Shown: positions 35,694 to 49,336, counted from the stretch's first letter. The stretch is DNA of 64,000 nucleotides from Tolypeutes matacus (GCA_026826555.1 JAKSZT010000142.1:3417153-3481152); one strand, 5' to 3'. Translations and numbers: made by a program. Notes: generated from the letters alone by a model not told the origin.

Positions 35694-35970
35694 TACTAAT
35701 GTTTTCTTCATGCTCTTCCTTTTGTATTGCTGAATGTTGTGGTGTGTCAGGCAGTTTCTTGGAGGCTGGATGGAGTTCATGGAAAACCTTGAACGTTGAT
35801 GGCTGAAAACGGCTGGCGCCATTCCGTCCCTAGGCTGCTTGTCATGACACCTTTTATCTCTTGATCTTTGTTTAAAGGACAACCTTGCACACATACACGT
35901 TCTGTTCTTTATAAGCATGTTATAATCAATGTTCTGATAAAAAATGCACGATATATTCCCAATCAAACCA
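35694..35970. other. Unassigned stretch with several CpG sites
   Basis: Bases 35780-35830 hold several CpGs ('gaacgttgatgg', 'aacggctggcgccattccg') in an otherwise CpG-poor region. A 94-codon - strand frame spans it but resembles no protein I know. It could be part of a young retrocopy lying next to the L1 end. Confidence 0.3.
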
Positions 35971-38900
35971 TAAAAGATTAAAGAGTAACCTTGAGATAAT
36001 TTTAGATGTAGATCACTAAATTGTATAGAATGGAATAAAAAAGAAACTCAGAAAGGAATAAAGGACACTTGCTTTAGCATCCAAAGAGGGTCTGGTTTCT
36101 CTCCAGGCGCCTTTGCCTTGCAGGACAAGACAGAATCCCACTCGTGAATTTTTACAGAATGGCACATCATGACGTTCTATACAAAAGCAAAAGACTTAGT
36201 GAAATTCTTAATATTCACATTAGTTGACTGTGAAACTATACTAATTTACAATTAACCAATAAAGAGTATGAAGCTAGTGAAAATTCACTCTCTTACCTCT
36301 CTCCCAGCTCTTTCTTTTGTTTTATCCTCTTTCTCCCTCTACTCCCCACCATGCCTTCTCTTGCTCTTTTCTATCATCTCAATCTCTAAAAATCTATTTA
36401 TATGTTTAAAAAGGTTTTTCTCTATGTTGAAAGAAAAACTCTCTGAATTTCCTCAAAAGCCTCATTGTCCGTGTTATCCTTGCTCTTTTAACATTTACTT
36501 CAATAAAATAATCCAAGTATGAAATTCATCATAGTCAGATATATAAAAATCAAGTTTTTATAATTATAGTTTAGCCATGCCTCTCATGTACATTAGGCTC
36601 ATTTTCTCTTTACCTTCTACAACTGAACAAATCATTTTAGGGTTTTCCAGAGGAAACACCTTCTAGAAAAATTACTAGAGAAATTTCTAATGGCTGATAA
36701 ACTTTGTGATTTCACAAACAACTTCAATAATGAGAGAGTGGGTCTACTTTAAGGAAAACCAACAGGCTTAATTTAGCAATTCCCTCTGGTAGTTGATAAC
36801 CTCTCTGTATTTTATGTACATGTTTTCTGTCTTTTTTTTTAAACCAGAAAATGAATGTCCTCTATATTCCTTCAGGTGAAAAGATAACCCATATATATTC
36901 AAAATCTCAACATGTCCATATTTCACTGAGCTGCCATTTCTCAGTTACAACTGATATCATAAATAGCAGGGCCAACATGTTACAATTGTATACTTTAGTA
37001 AAAGTTGAGACATTTTATATATAAATAGTTAAATGAATGTAAAAGTTTTATTCTGATCATGAAAGCAACAGGATACAAATAATTTAGGCCGACTCACCTA
37101 TGGCCAAATGCATTCCTTTACAGTAAGAAGAAAAAAGCCAATCATTGGCTAATGAATATCATGAATGGGAATGGGAATGGGAATGGGAATATCATTCACA
37201 TTCCTGATCAGAACTGTCAGTTTTATTGGGGAGCTTGAGTTTTCAGAATATAAAAGTGGCTGAGTTTAATCCAAAGTACATAAAAGACAAAATGGAAAAA
37301 TAAAGTTCTTCCTTGACAGTTTAACACCTACAATATGTACAAATTTTAATATAATAAGACACCAGACCAAAAAAAGTGATATATACATCCTTACTTTGTA
37401 TTCAATGTAATTATTTTTATATTTACTTGGAGTATATATTTTAATTCAGATAACATTCATGAAATACCAAATTAGATAAATGATTATATTTATAAATTTT
37501 ATTTTATTTTTCCAAGTCTCTACTTATGTTCTTAATTCATATGACATTTTTCTGAATACAATTATATAATTGTACTGCTAATATACTCAATTTTTGATAA
37601 ATTTTCCAAAGTCTATTCTCTACTTTTCTAAAACCACTGTATTCTTCCCATATATAGAACAATTCTTTTGATATTTTTTACTTGATAAATATAGGAGAAT
37701 AAAATCCTTTTTAAACTTAGAAGTAATATTAAAGGCCTTGTCTATAAATTTATAAGTTTTTTATTTTAATTAGAAAAATAGTAATAGTGGTTATGTTGTA
37801 AACTAATATGATTTTTCACTTTGCAAACATTTTCTTTGTTGATAAGTAAACTTTACTTGTGGATTATCATATCCATACATGGCTTCACACTTTCATGAGA
37901 AGAAACCAACAAAACTCCTGAACAATAGAAACTGTGAGGAGTAATTCTTTTCAAAACAAATTTCTAGTTACACCTAACTGCTGTATTTAAGTATGTTAGT
38001 GGAAAATTATGAAAATGGCTTTGCACTGAATATAAATACACAGAACTGACAACCGCCTAGCTTTTCTTATTTCCCTCAAGCTAGCAACCACTTTGAAAAG
38101 AAGTGGAGTAGTTTGTCATCCTTAGCCCCATGAATGGCATTGCCAAGGCTAGGCTCTCCCATTCTCAGGCCATTCATCTCCTCACACATAGTTCCTGCTA
38201 GAGATAGAACAAACCCACCTTAAACAATTTAATTACAATACTTTTCATTTCTTTTCAGTACACTGATATTTGCATAATACATAATATTTATTTAAGTTTT
38301 CCCTTTTAGGTTAAACTGTGGCTTAAATTAGAAAGACTTTTTAAATGTTTTTCACTCTATATTCAATTGTGCTAGAGTAAAAGTAAACAAACCATTTCCA
38401 ATAAATTCAAATTACTATATAAAAATTGTGATGAATTTCATCATGTATCATACCAGATTTGAACAAATGTATATGTAGATTTATCTGGACATTTTTCACA
38501 TATATTCATTAAAAATATAAAATAGTTTTAAAGTATTAAAAACCAACTTTTTGTTTTTAATTTTTCAATTTTATATATTACACTAAAAAATACGTTTATG
38601 TATCTCTTAAAGATATTATTCTATTGATATTTTTAAATTAAGGATGGTACCATTTTAAAAATCAATTTTATAACTAGTATATAAAATCATTTTCTGCATG
38701 AATAAAGGTACCAAGAATGTTGACAATAATTCTTTATAAAGAAGACAGCTATGAAATTACATCATTACATATAATAATGCAGTATGCTTTCATTGATACC
38801 AGTTCCTTTTTAATCATTCTTCCAGAGTAAAATTCTTCCATGATCCTGTTAGTCTAAATATCCTCACAATTCTGAGATAACAACATAACATTAAAGAAAT

Positions 38901-39929
38901 AGAATTTTGTGAATGTACATATAAAACACATATGTATTCAAAGAAACATATAAGTATGTTATACATATGTTACCCCTGGGAGCCTCATAATAATCTGTGA
39001 GGTTGAAGAGTTGATTTATCTTAAATTTATTTTATTACAGAAAAATAAATCAATGCTCAAAAGAGTTAAGGGTATATTCTCCTAAAGAAAAGCTGAGGCC
39101 CAGGAGTGTAATTGAATCATAACTCTTAATTTTTTTTAAATTCTGAAATTTGAGCTAAATAATGTCACCTGAATATGTGATGAATTATTTAAGTAAAAAT
39201 TGAAATTCAGACCAAGTTTTCACACATTCTATTCTGGTGCTCCATATCAAGAAGCAGTATATGCATATGTTTATGTGAGTATGTGTTTGTGTGTGCTGCA
39301 CCAATAAGTTTAAATAAAGAAAAAAAAAACTGAGATCCAAAGACCCAAGTCAATTTAGGACCAATAGATTAGAGATAGCTGAGAACAAAAGATCTAAATC
39401 AAGACTAAAAAAGTAAGAAAGAAGTTAGGTCGCCATGTCAGCTTAACCTGGGGTATCACTAGAGTCAAATGCCAAGAACATATGAATGATGAGAATAGTA
39501 AAGAGATAGCATGCACACAAGTGAAATGTCAGATGATTACACTGAGAAACAAGATAGTAAACTTTCAAGTACCAAGGAAACAGAACACTGCCTGTATAAG
39601 GTTTAGTGGTCAGTCAGCAATTATTCATACACAGAATGCAAAGGGACAAGATATGAAGAACTCCAGTCTGCAGCTCAGCCACAATAGATCCAGGAAAATA
39701 GTCCAGGGGACTAGAGAGTAGAGGGCAGGAATTTCATTCAGGAATCAAAGTATGCCATACAGAGCACTTATTACATAAAGCTTGGACACTGAAAACCATT
39801 TACGTTCTTGTTCAGAAACTCTCTGGAAAGTTCGTTTTATTTTATTATTACAAATTTTTTTTCAGGGACAGTGTAAGAATATACTGCAGACTAGAGATAG
39901 TTTAAAGCTTCAGGAGCAAGTGAAATCAT
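35971..39929. other. No gene seen
   Basis: Very AT-rich sequence; the only simple repeat of note is (GGGAAT)n at 37163-37190. No supported coding frame. Confidence 0.5.
37163..37190. repeat. (GGGAAT)n short tandem repeat
   Basis: About four to five perfect hexamer units. Confidence 0.9.
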
Positions 39930-40500
39930 GGTATTTATTTGGGGAGATGACGCTGGCCAAGTCATTAACACAACCAGTGGCCATCTCCCAGCCCTTGCCT
40001 AACCCCTCCTTTTTCCTCCTGTATTGCAGGTCTTTTTATGTTTCATTTGTGATTGTTTGCATGCAGATGTATAGAATGTTTTTATTTTGCAAAAGACAGC
40101 AGGCAGCTGGGGAAGACAACAGCCCAGCTGCTTGCCAGAGCACAGTGGTTGTTCCTTGGCAGAGCTCCCTTATCTTGGAGGGTATAAAAGCACAAACTCA
40201 GATAGTGCAGATGTCCCTCATCTTTGAAGTGCAGAGAGGCATGCAGACTGCCAGGTGTTGGCCTCCCGATGGAACAAGCCAAAATTGGTCCCTCATCTCC
40301 AAAGTGAAGCAGGACATGCAGAATTGCCATTCACCAATGCTGATCTGTGCAGTTGGCCTCCCCAGGTGCTGCCATAGTAGGGTATTTGCCCTGCTCTTTT
40401 GGATCCTTTCTGTTGGTATAAGTAAAAAAGGGTCACTTGTTGTACAGCTTTGTTGTGTCTGAGTCTGTGTTCCCATGATGCACTGTGTTCCTACAGCATA
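39930..40500 (+). mobile_element. Probable ERV LTR with TATA box and internal duplication
   Basis: A TATA-like 'gggtataaaagcac' at 40179-40192 stands in GC-richer sequence. A 75-base tandem duplication starts at 40213 and 40288 ('gtccctcatct' in both). The end 'tgagtctgtgttcccatgat' is reminiscent of class I ERV R regions. The 226-codon open frame over this stretch has no known protein motif and I treat it as chance. The borders are approximate. Confidence 0.4.
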
Positions 40501-40533
40501 CTAGTTCCTCAGATAAAAGGGAAGGTAAGGCAG
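40501..40533. other. Spacer between two LTR-like elements
   Basis: Short stretch with nothing recognised. Confidence 0.3.
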
Positions 40534-41215
40534 TGTGAAATTATTTTATGAATCCCAAACAGAGAAAGTTTATATTTGTGAAATAATCTATTCCTCTGCG
40601 TGTGATCCCTTTGATTGTATTAAATTCAATTGAGGGGGCTTTGATAAGATTACTTGTTAAGATTGCTTTCAAGCTTTTGGTTTGATTATATCAGTAAGGC
40701 TTGACTCAGGTTGAATCCCTGCCCACTTGCTCGGTCTGATATAAAAAGACTCACACTGAAAGAGAGACATAGAAAGAGAGAGCTTTCATTTTTTTTTATC
40801 CTTCCATGTGACAGAAAGAAGAAGGCTCAAACAGTGGAGGAGAGATTAGCCATTTGCCTGATAGCTTACAGCTGAAATTGGGAATGGAGCAGAGCAGCCA
40901 AGATGGCTATAGGAGGCCCCTAAATAAACAGGCCCTATGTCAAGAGAGAGTGGACTACAGTATCACATAAGCACAAAGATGGGCCCACTGAGCTCACTAT
41001 AAAAGGGTGAGCCAGAGGGGAAGGCTGAAACCTGGGCAAGGATTAGTAGCATATTGTTTCAACAAGTGGCAGTTGACATTGGTGGAAAGCAACTCTTTTG
41101 ATACCTTGAGTTGGACTTTTCATGACCTTCTAACTGTAAGACCCAAATAAATACTATTTATACGAGCCAACAGATTTCTGGTACTTTGCATCAGCAGCCC
41201 TTTGGCAAACTCAAA
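40534..41215 (+). mobile_element. ERVL-like solo LTR
   Basis: It starts TGTGAAATTATTTTATGAATC and ends near 'ccctttggcaaactcaaa'. Late in the element, AATAAA is followed by 'gccaacagatttctggtact', the same tail as in the LTR at 43465-44099. Confidence 0.65.
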
Positions 41216-41704
41216 ATAATTTAAGACTAATATATCTGGTCAGCTCAAATACATATTTCTGAATCTTTAAAATTGAGGGAACATAGAGGTGAAAATTGAA
41301 TATATGATACAAAAAGTAATTTTTCTTATGCACTTGAAATAATTCATTTTACTGTCTTTTCACTCATTTTACTCATTGACCCTTTGAACTTATGTGTCAT
41401 GAACCCATGACTCATGATAGTATCAATAAATTCATATGAGATACAATCTATGCTTGCAAACTACATTAACAGAATTTTACAATGTATTTCTCATCTTTTG
41501 AGATGATAAAGATTGTGTATATCTCATGTACTAATCCATTAAAATGTATTTTTTCAGAAATGTCCATTTCTCTCTTTCTGTAGGAATCAAATATTCACAT
41601 GCTTTATGCGCTAACCTTCAGAACTATCACAGGTTAAATGATAATATTTTCCAGATTCTCTTCATTTTAAAGACTCTGAAAACTCCTATGTAGACTATTT
41701 GCAT

Positions 41705-42165
41705 ATGCAGAATAATTCAATAACTAGGTTTGTTTTGTTAGGACTCATCAGTACATGGAAACTTGAAATTTTCTTTTTTCTTCATAGTTTTGTTGGCCTT
41801 TGCAGCAATCATGACAGGAAACCTCATTGTGGTTGCTATAACCTTTGACTCCCACCTGCACTCCACACCAATATACTTTCTCCTCCTTGGAAACCTCTCT
41901 TTCTTAACATATTTAGACACAGTCTGACTTGACAGTGTTTAATATCACTCTTCGGATAGACTCTCCTAGGCCCTGTCAACCCTCTCTGTTCACATCATAG
42001 TGGTCAATCTGTTCTTTGAGCTATATAACTTCATTCACACATAGCCATTTAGTAGCTTTTTGGTGGTAAATTTCTCTGTGTTGTACTTAGCTATCACATT
42101 TTTGCTGAACCCCATTATTTAAACTCTGAGGAAAGAGGAGATGTAGAAGCCATGAGTAGATTGAG
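41705..42165 (+). pseudogene. Olfactory receptor pseudogene with TM2-TM6 deletion
   Basis: The start codon region (41705) and the first 15 or so residues are receptor-like and lead to FVLLGLIS. A frameshift lies near 41767. The next frame gives TM1 to TM2: MTGNLIVVAITF, then TPIYFLLLGNLSFL. Soon after, at about 41925, the similarity is lost. It resumes at 41970 with ALSTLSVHIIVVNLFF of TM6 and runs through FLLNPII and TLRKEEM of TM7, with in-frame stops. About 165 codons, from the end of TM2 to the start of TM6, are missing. The odorant-binding helices TM3 and TM5 are gone, so no receptor can be made. It lies on the same strand as the intact receptor 17 kb upstream. Confidence 0.88.
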
Positions 42166-42315
42166 GACCTATCACTTCAGCTCCAGACAGACTTTTCAGG
42201 CACCAGCCATGATGATCAATGTGTTTGTTCAAAGCCTATCCATACTACATTTCAGAAGAAATTGTTAATAGTATATTTTGTGTGTAGATTTTGTAAAAAA
42301 TATTCATACTGTTTA

Positions 42316-42420
42316 TATTAGCCAGGGTTCTCTATGGAAAGAGAATCAAAAGGAGATATCTGTAAATAGTATGAGATTTTATAAAACTCTCTCATGCAAC
42401 CATGTAGATGCACAATTACA
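42316..42420 (-). mobile_element. LTR fragment of the large ERVL family
   Basis: It matches, read backwards, the last 100 bases of the LTRs at 48908-49336 and 55545-55995 ('ggagatatctgtaaatagta', 'tgagattttataaaactctc'). Only the end of the LTR is present. Confidence 0.75.
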
Positions 42421-43234
42421 AATTCCACAAGGCAGCTGCAAAACAGGGTCTCTGAGGTTTTCAAATGTTCTATCAGTATCTTTTCAGTACATGTTAATTT
42501 TATGGAAAGAATAATGATCTTAACTGAAATTAAATTCAGTTTTTGGATAATGTATTATGAAAATTTGTGAAAATGATTTGAATAGAAAACTGGCATATTA
42601 ATTATATTTAGAAACCCATATATGTCCAAGATTAAATGTCCTCTTATAGAAAGAAATCAAATATACAATTATTTGTCAACTTTTAATTGAAATTTAGGGT
42701 ACTTCTGCAAAATTGTCTAGACAAATATGCAGAAAATTGCATGAACTCCTCAAGCTAACACACACACATCCACAGTTTTCCTTCATTCATGAAAGGATTA
42801 TTGTTTTTTTTGATATGTAAACAACAAATTTTTAGAGTGAATTGATTCAACAATTACGAACATCCATTGAAATGACACATATATATATCATTTTTAAGAT
42901 AACAGGTTGCCACCCACTGAATATATTATAAAGAGCTGCATTCTACTTTATTCTTTCATTTATGTTTGGATTTATGTTTACTCAATATCTCCCAGGAATC
43001 AAGTAAGAAATTACTATTGGCTTAATTACCATGGACAAAGAATTAATAAAGAAGCCTTTATATATTCCAGACTTTCAAATCACCAGCCATGAGGAAAAAA
43101 TTGAAGTATTCAAGCTGGCTATGGACTGCAAATATCTCACTTTAATCTATTATGGTATTTATAAATATATACATTTTAATATAGGTACATTTACCTTTCC
43201 TTTATTGTTTGGGATTTTGCTTGTTATATAAAAT
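42421..43234. other. No gene seen
   Basis: AT-rich sequence, nothing recognised. Confidence 0.4.
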
Positions 43235-43464
43235 ATCTTTAAAATTGATATGTCAACATTATCTATTGTATTTTTTTTTAACCTAAAAAAATTCTTTTTC
43301 ACATTTGATTATTTAATCCAACTGGAATTTAGATTTTTGGTAACTAATAGGAATCTTATTTCTTCTTTATATAAGGATATAAACAATAATTCAAATACTG
43401 CTTATTGACTAACATTTCCTTTCTGATTATAATGTCACGTTTAAAATTTGTCATGTATGCTTGT
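43235..43464 (-). mobile_element. L1 ORF2 fragment, left part
   Basis: Antisense L1 ORF2: 'tttaatccaactggaattta' and the following text fit the late ORF2 region. The element is split by the LTR at 43465 and continues at 44100. Confidence 0.55.
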
Positions 43465-44099
43465 ATAGCAATTTGATATTGTTTATGAATTCCAAAAATA
43501 ATTAATGGATTGTATTTGTAAACTGGACTGTTTCTCCGGGCATATTAGATTGTATTAGACTCAGAGATTTCACTTTTATTTATTAAATCAAGATTAGGGC
43601 TTTTAATTGACCATGTCATTAGGGCATGCAGGGTTCAGTCCCCAGCCCCTTGGTGAGGATAAAACAGACTCTCACAAAGAAGTAAGCACATGGAGAAGGA
43701 AAACACAGAGAATTGAGTTTTTGTGCTGGAGCCCTGGGGAGAAAGCCAAGCCATTCACCTGATCGATCACATCTGGCCTTGTGGAGAGAGCAGAGCACCT
43801 GAGCCCAGAAAAGAGACAATCCTTGGGAAGAGAGACAAGCCTTATGCCAGCCTACAGCTCAGATATTGAGACACTGAAACCAAAGAGCCTTAAGAGGAAG
43901 GAGGAATACTGAACCCTCACACGCATTGCACGCCATCTTACATCAAGATATGGCAACGGACTTTGGGTGAGAAAGTATTTCTTATGGTACCTTGAGTTGG
44001 ACTATTTAGGGCCTGGTAATTGAAAGCTTCTATCTCAAATAAATACCCTTTATAAAAACCAATGAATTTCTGGTGTTTGCATTAATACCACGTTGGCTG
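43465..44099 (+). mobile_element. ERVL-like solo LTR inserted in L1
   Basis: It begins around 'tagcaatttgatattgttta' followed by 'tgaattccaaaaat', and ends 'ttggctgactataca', with AATAAA near 44038. It is the + strand form of the LTR at 5890-6565. L1 ORF2 sequence lies on both sides. Confidence 0.7.
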
Positions 44100-44248
44100 A
44101 CTATACAATTTGTATGCCTGAATCTGTTTCTGGCCTCTCTCATCCCTCCCATTGATCATTCTGACTCTCATACAAGACTATACTATCTTATATAGCTGCT
44201 TTATAGTAGACTTGATATTTGATGTGATGAATCTGCCCTCTCATAATG
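44100..44248 (-). mobile_element. L1 ORF2 fragment, right part
   Basis: 'gctgctttatagtagacttg' and neighbours continue the antisense ORF2 of 43235-43464. Confidence 0.55.
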
Positions 44249-44249
44249 T

Positions 44250-46075
44250 TCCACTGTTTTATTTTTTTAATATACTTTTTAAAAAAGATACTTAGATTAC
44301 ATGAATGTTACATGAAAAATATTGGGGATTCCCGTATGGTCCATTCCCTAGCGCTCCACAATTTTCCCATATTAACAACATCCTTCATTAGTGTGCTACA
44401 TTTGTTATATCTGATGAACACCTTTTGGAACATTGCCATTAAACATGCATTATAATTTACAATGTAGTTTATACTCTCTCCCACACATTTTTGTAAGTTA
44501 TTACAAGATATATAATGGACTGTATCTGTCATTGCAATGTCATTCAGGACTTCTCAAGTCCTGAAAATGCCCCCAAATTACAGCTATTTTCCCCTCTCCC
44601 TTCCCTCAGAACCTCCAGTGGCCACTGTCTCCACATCAATGATAAAAGTTCTTCCATTGCTAGAATCTCAAGTCTATAGTAGAATAACAGTAAGTCTACA
44701 CTAGTCCATCATTCATTCCCCTTTCTTGAAGATTTTGGGATCGTGATGCCCACTCCAACTCTAATTGAGTGGGAGCTTAGATCCCATGGGGAAGATGGAT
44801 GGGACTATCTTGCTTGCAGTTGCAGACACTCTTTGTTCCTTGAGATGGTCATTGTCCATCATGATCTCCTTGTTAGTTGAGCTGGGTGAGTCCTGTAAAC
44901 TGGATAATAGGTGTTGCAACACTGTTGAAATTTAGTGACCAACTAGTACATGGACAGCCCAAGGATTTAAGTCTCTTGGACACACAGCTATCAACTATAA
45001 TGCTAACTATAGGTTCAAATAGAAGGGGCAGAAGAGCCATGTGTAGGGAAATACAACTGAGTCCAAGTCTGTCAAACAGTGGAGCATAAATTCCAAAATA
45101 GAGCTGACTAGCAGGGTGCCAAACTCCAGAGGTGTCAGCCTTGCCTATAGTGTGTGGATGTCTCCAAAGCCCTCAGAAGCCCCACTATATGAGGCAATAT
45201 TTACTTTGTAAGTCAATGAGATTTTGCTGAGACATGCATAAGCTTATCCTCTGGAGTGATCTTCTGACCCCCTTTGAAGTCTCTTAGCCACATAATCTCA
45301 TTTGTCTTTACCCTTTCCCTCTTCTGGTCAAGGTCTTTTTCCAGTTGCATTGCATGCTGGTGCTTGGTAGTAATCCCTTGATGCCAGGGAGGCTCATCCC
45401 CATGAGTCATGTCCCATGCTGCAGGGAAGGTAATGCATTTATATGCAGAATTTGGCTTAGAGAGAGGCCACATTTGAGCAACAAGGAGGCTATCCGTAGG
45501 TAACTCTTAGGCACCCTATATTGCTATATTAAGTTTCAATTTTCAAAGAAAACATTCATAAATACAGTCATCACTATTAAGGACCTGTCAATGGTACATC
45601 TTTCTTCATAAATCATGGCCCCTGTACTCAGAGTATTCTTACTGTCCCCTTAGAAAATGTGACAGATCTCCCCAGGACGGGAATATGATATTCTTTTGGT
45701 TATTGTGTGAAACTCCACCCACTGTGAAAATGTCACATTAACACTTGAACACAATCATATGCTTTATAGGTATGCCCCAGGTAAACCTCCTCCCATGCAT
45801 CTCCCATTTCTGACACCCCACACCAATGATCCTCCCCTGCCACAGTTGTAACCCTTCTATGATACAAAACTTCTTCAAAATTGAAGCCAATGAAATAACC
45901 AAATACAGTTAATAGGAAAATGATATAATAATGATAGTTTTAAAAATAATGAGTAAAATATAAAAAATTTTAAAAGTTTGAAATAATATAAAATAAAAAA
46001 TAAAATAATTTGACATTATGTCTTTCATCACTGTAATTTCTATTGTCTTCAATATACAGTGACATTTTCTTCCAT
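44250..46075 (-). mobile_element. L1 3' untranslated region, long
   Basis: After a T-rich start comes about 1.8 kb of non-coding sequence that parallels the 3' end of the next L1: 'gattcccgtatggtccattc' here against 'gattcccaatactcaccatt' at 46163. A shared 'caggtctccccaggatgg'-like phrase is seen near 45667 and 46604. It is the end part of a 5'-truncated L1. Confidence 0.6.
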
Positions 46076-46091
46076 TTATTCCCCCAGAGTC

Positions 46092-48907
46092 TTTTTTTTT
46101 TTTTTTCCTTTTCTCTTCAAAGAAGCTTTAGGTTACAGAAAAGTCATGTACGGAATATGGGTGATTCCCAATACTCACCATTCCTACCTTTCCCCTCCCC
46201 CCTATTAATACCATATTATATGTGGATGGTACATTTGTTACAATTGAAAGTGAAAATATTGACTCATTGCTTCTAACCATGGTCAATGACTTATATTATG
46301 GTTTACATTTCAAACCATACACTTTTATAGATTTTCATGAAGTTAAACTTGGTCTGTATCCATCATTGCAAGATCATGTAGAACAATTCCATCACCCCAA
46401 AAATGTCCCATGTTACGTCTATTCTATTCCTTCTTCCCTCTCCCCTCAGGACCCATGGTAACTACCAAGATTAACTCATTTAAGTACAAGCTTCATGGTT
46501 ACTTGCAACAACATTGAGGTCTTGACATACTGGCTTGTCCTCCCCTATTAGGAACTGTCTTTGCTATCAAGAGTCTCCCATCCCTCTATTTGATATCATA
46601 GCAGGTCTCCCCAGGATGGAATTCCAACATCTTCCTACTCATTATGTGAGACCCCACCCACTGATACAACAAACTATAACAAGATGAACACTACACATTC
46701 CCAGGAAGCCTGCTCAAGGTGTGCACTGTACCATATGACCCCCACATCTAACACCTTAAACCAGTAACTCTCCCCAGCCATATTTGTCAAAATAATGTTC
46801 CCAACCTTGTAATTTCAACCACATACATACAAATCCCATTATTTCACCTGCTCCTTGTCCCAGTTCCATGAATAGTCCAACCAACCCTCCCCACCCTTGC
46901 CCCTTACAGACCAGCACCAACTAGCCCAATAGCATCACTGCACCACAGTTATGCCCATCTACTGCATTACTACAGATTTTGCCCATATGGGCATTGACTC
47001 TCAAACTTCTCCCTTTCTACCTCCTGTACACCTATCTTCAAGACTCTAGCTCTGTGATACTGTTCAATTTGCTTAATTCATATCATTGAGGTCATGTAAT
47101 ATTTGTCCTTCAGTGTCTAGCTTGCTTGACTCAACATAAGGTCTTCAAGATTCATCCATGTTATCCTGTGTGTTAATACTGCATTCCTTCTGACAGCTGA
47201 GAAATATTCCATTTTATGTATATACCATTTTTTTTTAATCCAGTCATATGTAAATGAACATTTGGGGTGTTTCCAACTTTTGGCAACAGTGATTAATGCC
47301 ATTATGAATGTTGGTGTGCATGTATCTGTTTGTGTCCCTGCTTTCAGTTCTTCTGGGTATATACCCAGCAGTGGGTTTGTGAGATCATATTGCAGTTCTA
47401 TAGTTAGTGTCCTAAGGAACCTCTAAACTGTACTCCACAATGTGTGCTCCATTCTAAATTCCTACCAGCAGTGAATAAGTATTCCAATTACTCCACATCC
47501 TGTCCAACACTATTATTCCTCTATTTTATTTAATAGCTGTCTCTCTAATGAATTTAAGATGATATCTTATTGTGGTTTTGATTTGCATCTCCCTAATAGC
47601 TAGTGATGTTGAGCACCTTTTCATGTGCTTTATGGCCATTTGTATTTCTTCTTTGGAGAAGTATCTCTTTAAAACATTTGCCTATTTTCTAAATGGGTTG
47701 TTTTATTTATTTATTTATTTTAAGTGTAGGATTTCTTTATATGGGCTGGATTTTAGGCCCCTATCAGATAGATGGTTACCAAATATTTTCTCCCATTGAG
47801 TAAGTTGCCTTTTCACTTTCTTGACAAACTCTCTTGAAGTGCAAAAGTTTTTACTTTTGTGGAGGTCCTGTTTATTGATTTTTTTCTTTCATTGCTCATG
47901 CTTTAGATGTAAAGTTCATGAAACCATTTTCTAACACATGATCTTGTAGATGTTTCCCTACATTATCTTCCTAGCTCTTTAGGGTCTTGGATCTTATATT
48001 TTATCATTGATCCATCTTGAGTTAATATTTGTATAAGGAGTGAGATGGTATTCCTCCCTCATTCTTTTATATATGAATATCCAGTTCTCCAAGTACCATT
48101 TGTTAAAGAGGCCATACTCTCTCAGCTCAGTGGGATTGGTGGCCTTGTTGAATATCAGTTGACTGTGTATGGGGATCTATATCAGAATTCTCAATTAGGT
48201 TTCATTGGTCAGTATGTCAATCCTTGAGCCAATACCATGTAGTTTTGACAACTGTAGCTTTGTTGTATGTTTTAAATCAGGTAGTGTGATTCCTCCAATT
48301 TTCTTTTTCTTTTTCTATATGTCTTTGGCTGTTCATGGTCCCTTTCTCTTCCAAATAAATTTCATAGTTACCTTATCCAATGCAGTAAAAAAATGCTATG
48401 GTAATTTTTATTGTGATTGCATTAAATCTGTAAATCAGTCTAGGTAAGATAGACATCTTAATGATGTTTAGTATTCCTGTACAAGAACGTAGAATATTCT
48501 TCCATTTATTTAAGTCTTATTTAATATCCTTTAAAAATGTTTTGCAGTTTTCTGCATAAAAGTCATTTATATCTTTAGTTAAATTTGTTCCTAGGTATTT
48601 GATTCTTATATTTGCTATTATAAATGGGATTGTTTTTCTTGATTTTCTCCTCAGATTGCTCCTTATTGGTGTACAGAAATGCTACTGATTTTTGCACATT
48701 AATTTTATAAACTGCCACTTTACTGAATTCCTTTATAAGCTCTAGAAGCATTGTTATAAATACCTCAGGGCTTTCTATGTATAGGATCATGATATCTGCA
48801 AATAGTGAAATTTTTTATTTTCCTTTCCAATTTAGATGCCTTTTATATATTTTTCTTGCCAAAGTGCTCAAGCAAGTACTTCTAACACAATGTTAAGTAA
48901 GAACGGG
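46092..48907 (-). mobile_element. L1, 3' part: 3' UTR and C-terminal half of ORF2
   Basis: The poly-T run (46092-46106) is the A tail on the + strand. The 3' UTR follows to about 47050, then antisense ORF2 from about 47100: 'attccattttatgtatatac' is the WNIT-to-end region, and upstream parts follow to 48907. ORF2 protein carries endonuclease and reverse transcriptase for copying L1 RNA into DNA. The frame is full of stops. The element is cut at 48907 by the ERVL provirus and continues at 55996. Confidence 0.8.
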
Positions 48908-49336
48908 TGATGGTTAGGATAATGTATCAACTCAGACAGGTAATTTTGCCCAGTTGTTTGTTCAAGCAAACACTGGGCTAATTGTAATACAGGGACATTT
49001 ATGGGTGTTGGTCATCCATGAGTTTACTGTATAGATGGCTGATTATATCTGCATCAACCAGGGAGATTACCATCAGCAAGGAGTGACACTTTATCCAAAG
49101 GGGAAGTGATTTCAGCATTCAGAGAAAATTTCCAGCTCATTTTTGGACAGCCAACATTTCCAGAAAACTCATCAAGGACCTTCATTGGACTTTCATTGGA
49201 ATGCCTCATTTACAGCTTGCTTTTGGAATCTGGACTTGTGAACCCCATGGTCACAAGAGAGACTCTTATAAAATCTCATACTATTTACAGATATCTCCTG
49301 TTGATTCTGTTTCCTTAGAGAACCCTGACTAATAGA
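48908..49336 (+). repeat. 5' LTR of the ERVL provirus
   Basis: It begins TGATGGTTAGGATAATG and ends CTGACTAATAGA. It pairs with 55545-55995; the two differ by many substitutions and a gap near 49095, so the insertion is old. Confidence 0.85.

Noticed and set aside
39782..40462. Open frame of 226 codons on the + strand
   Set aside because: No known motif, odd composition, and it overlaps LTR-like sequence with a TATA box and a tandem repeat; most likely chance.
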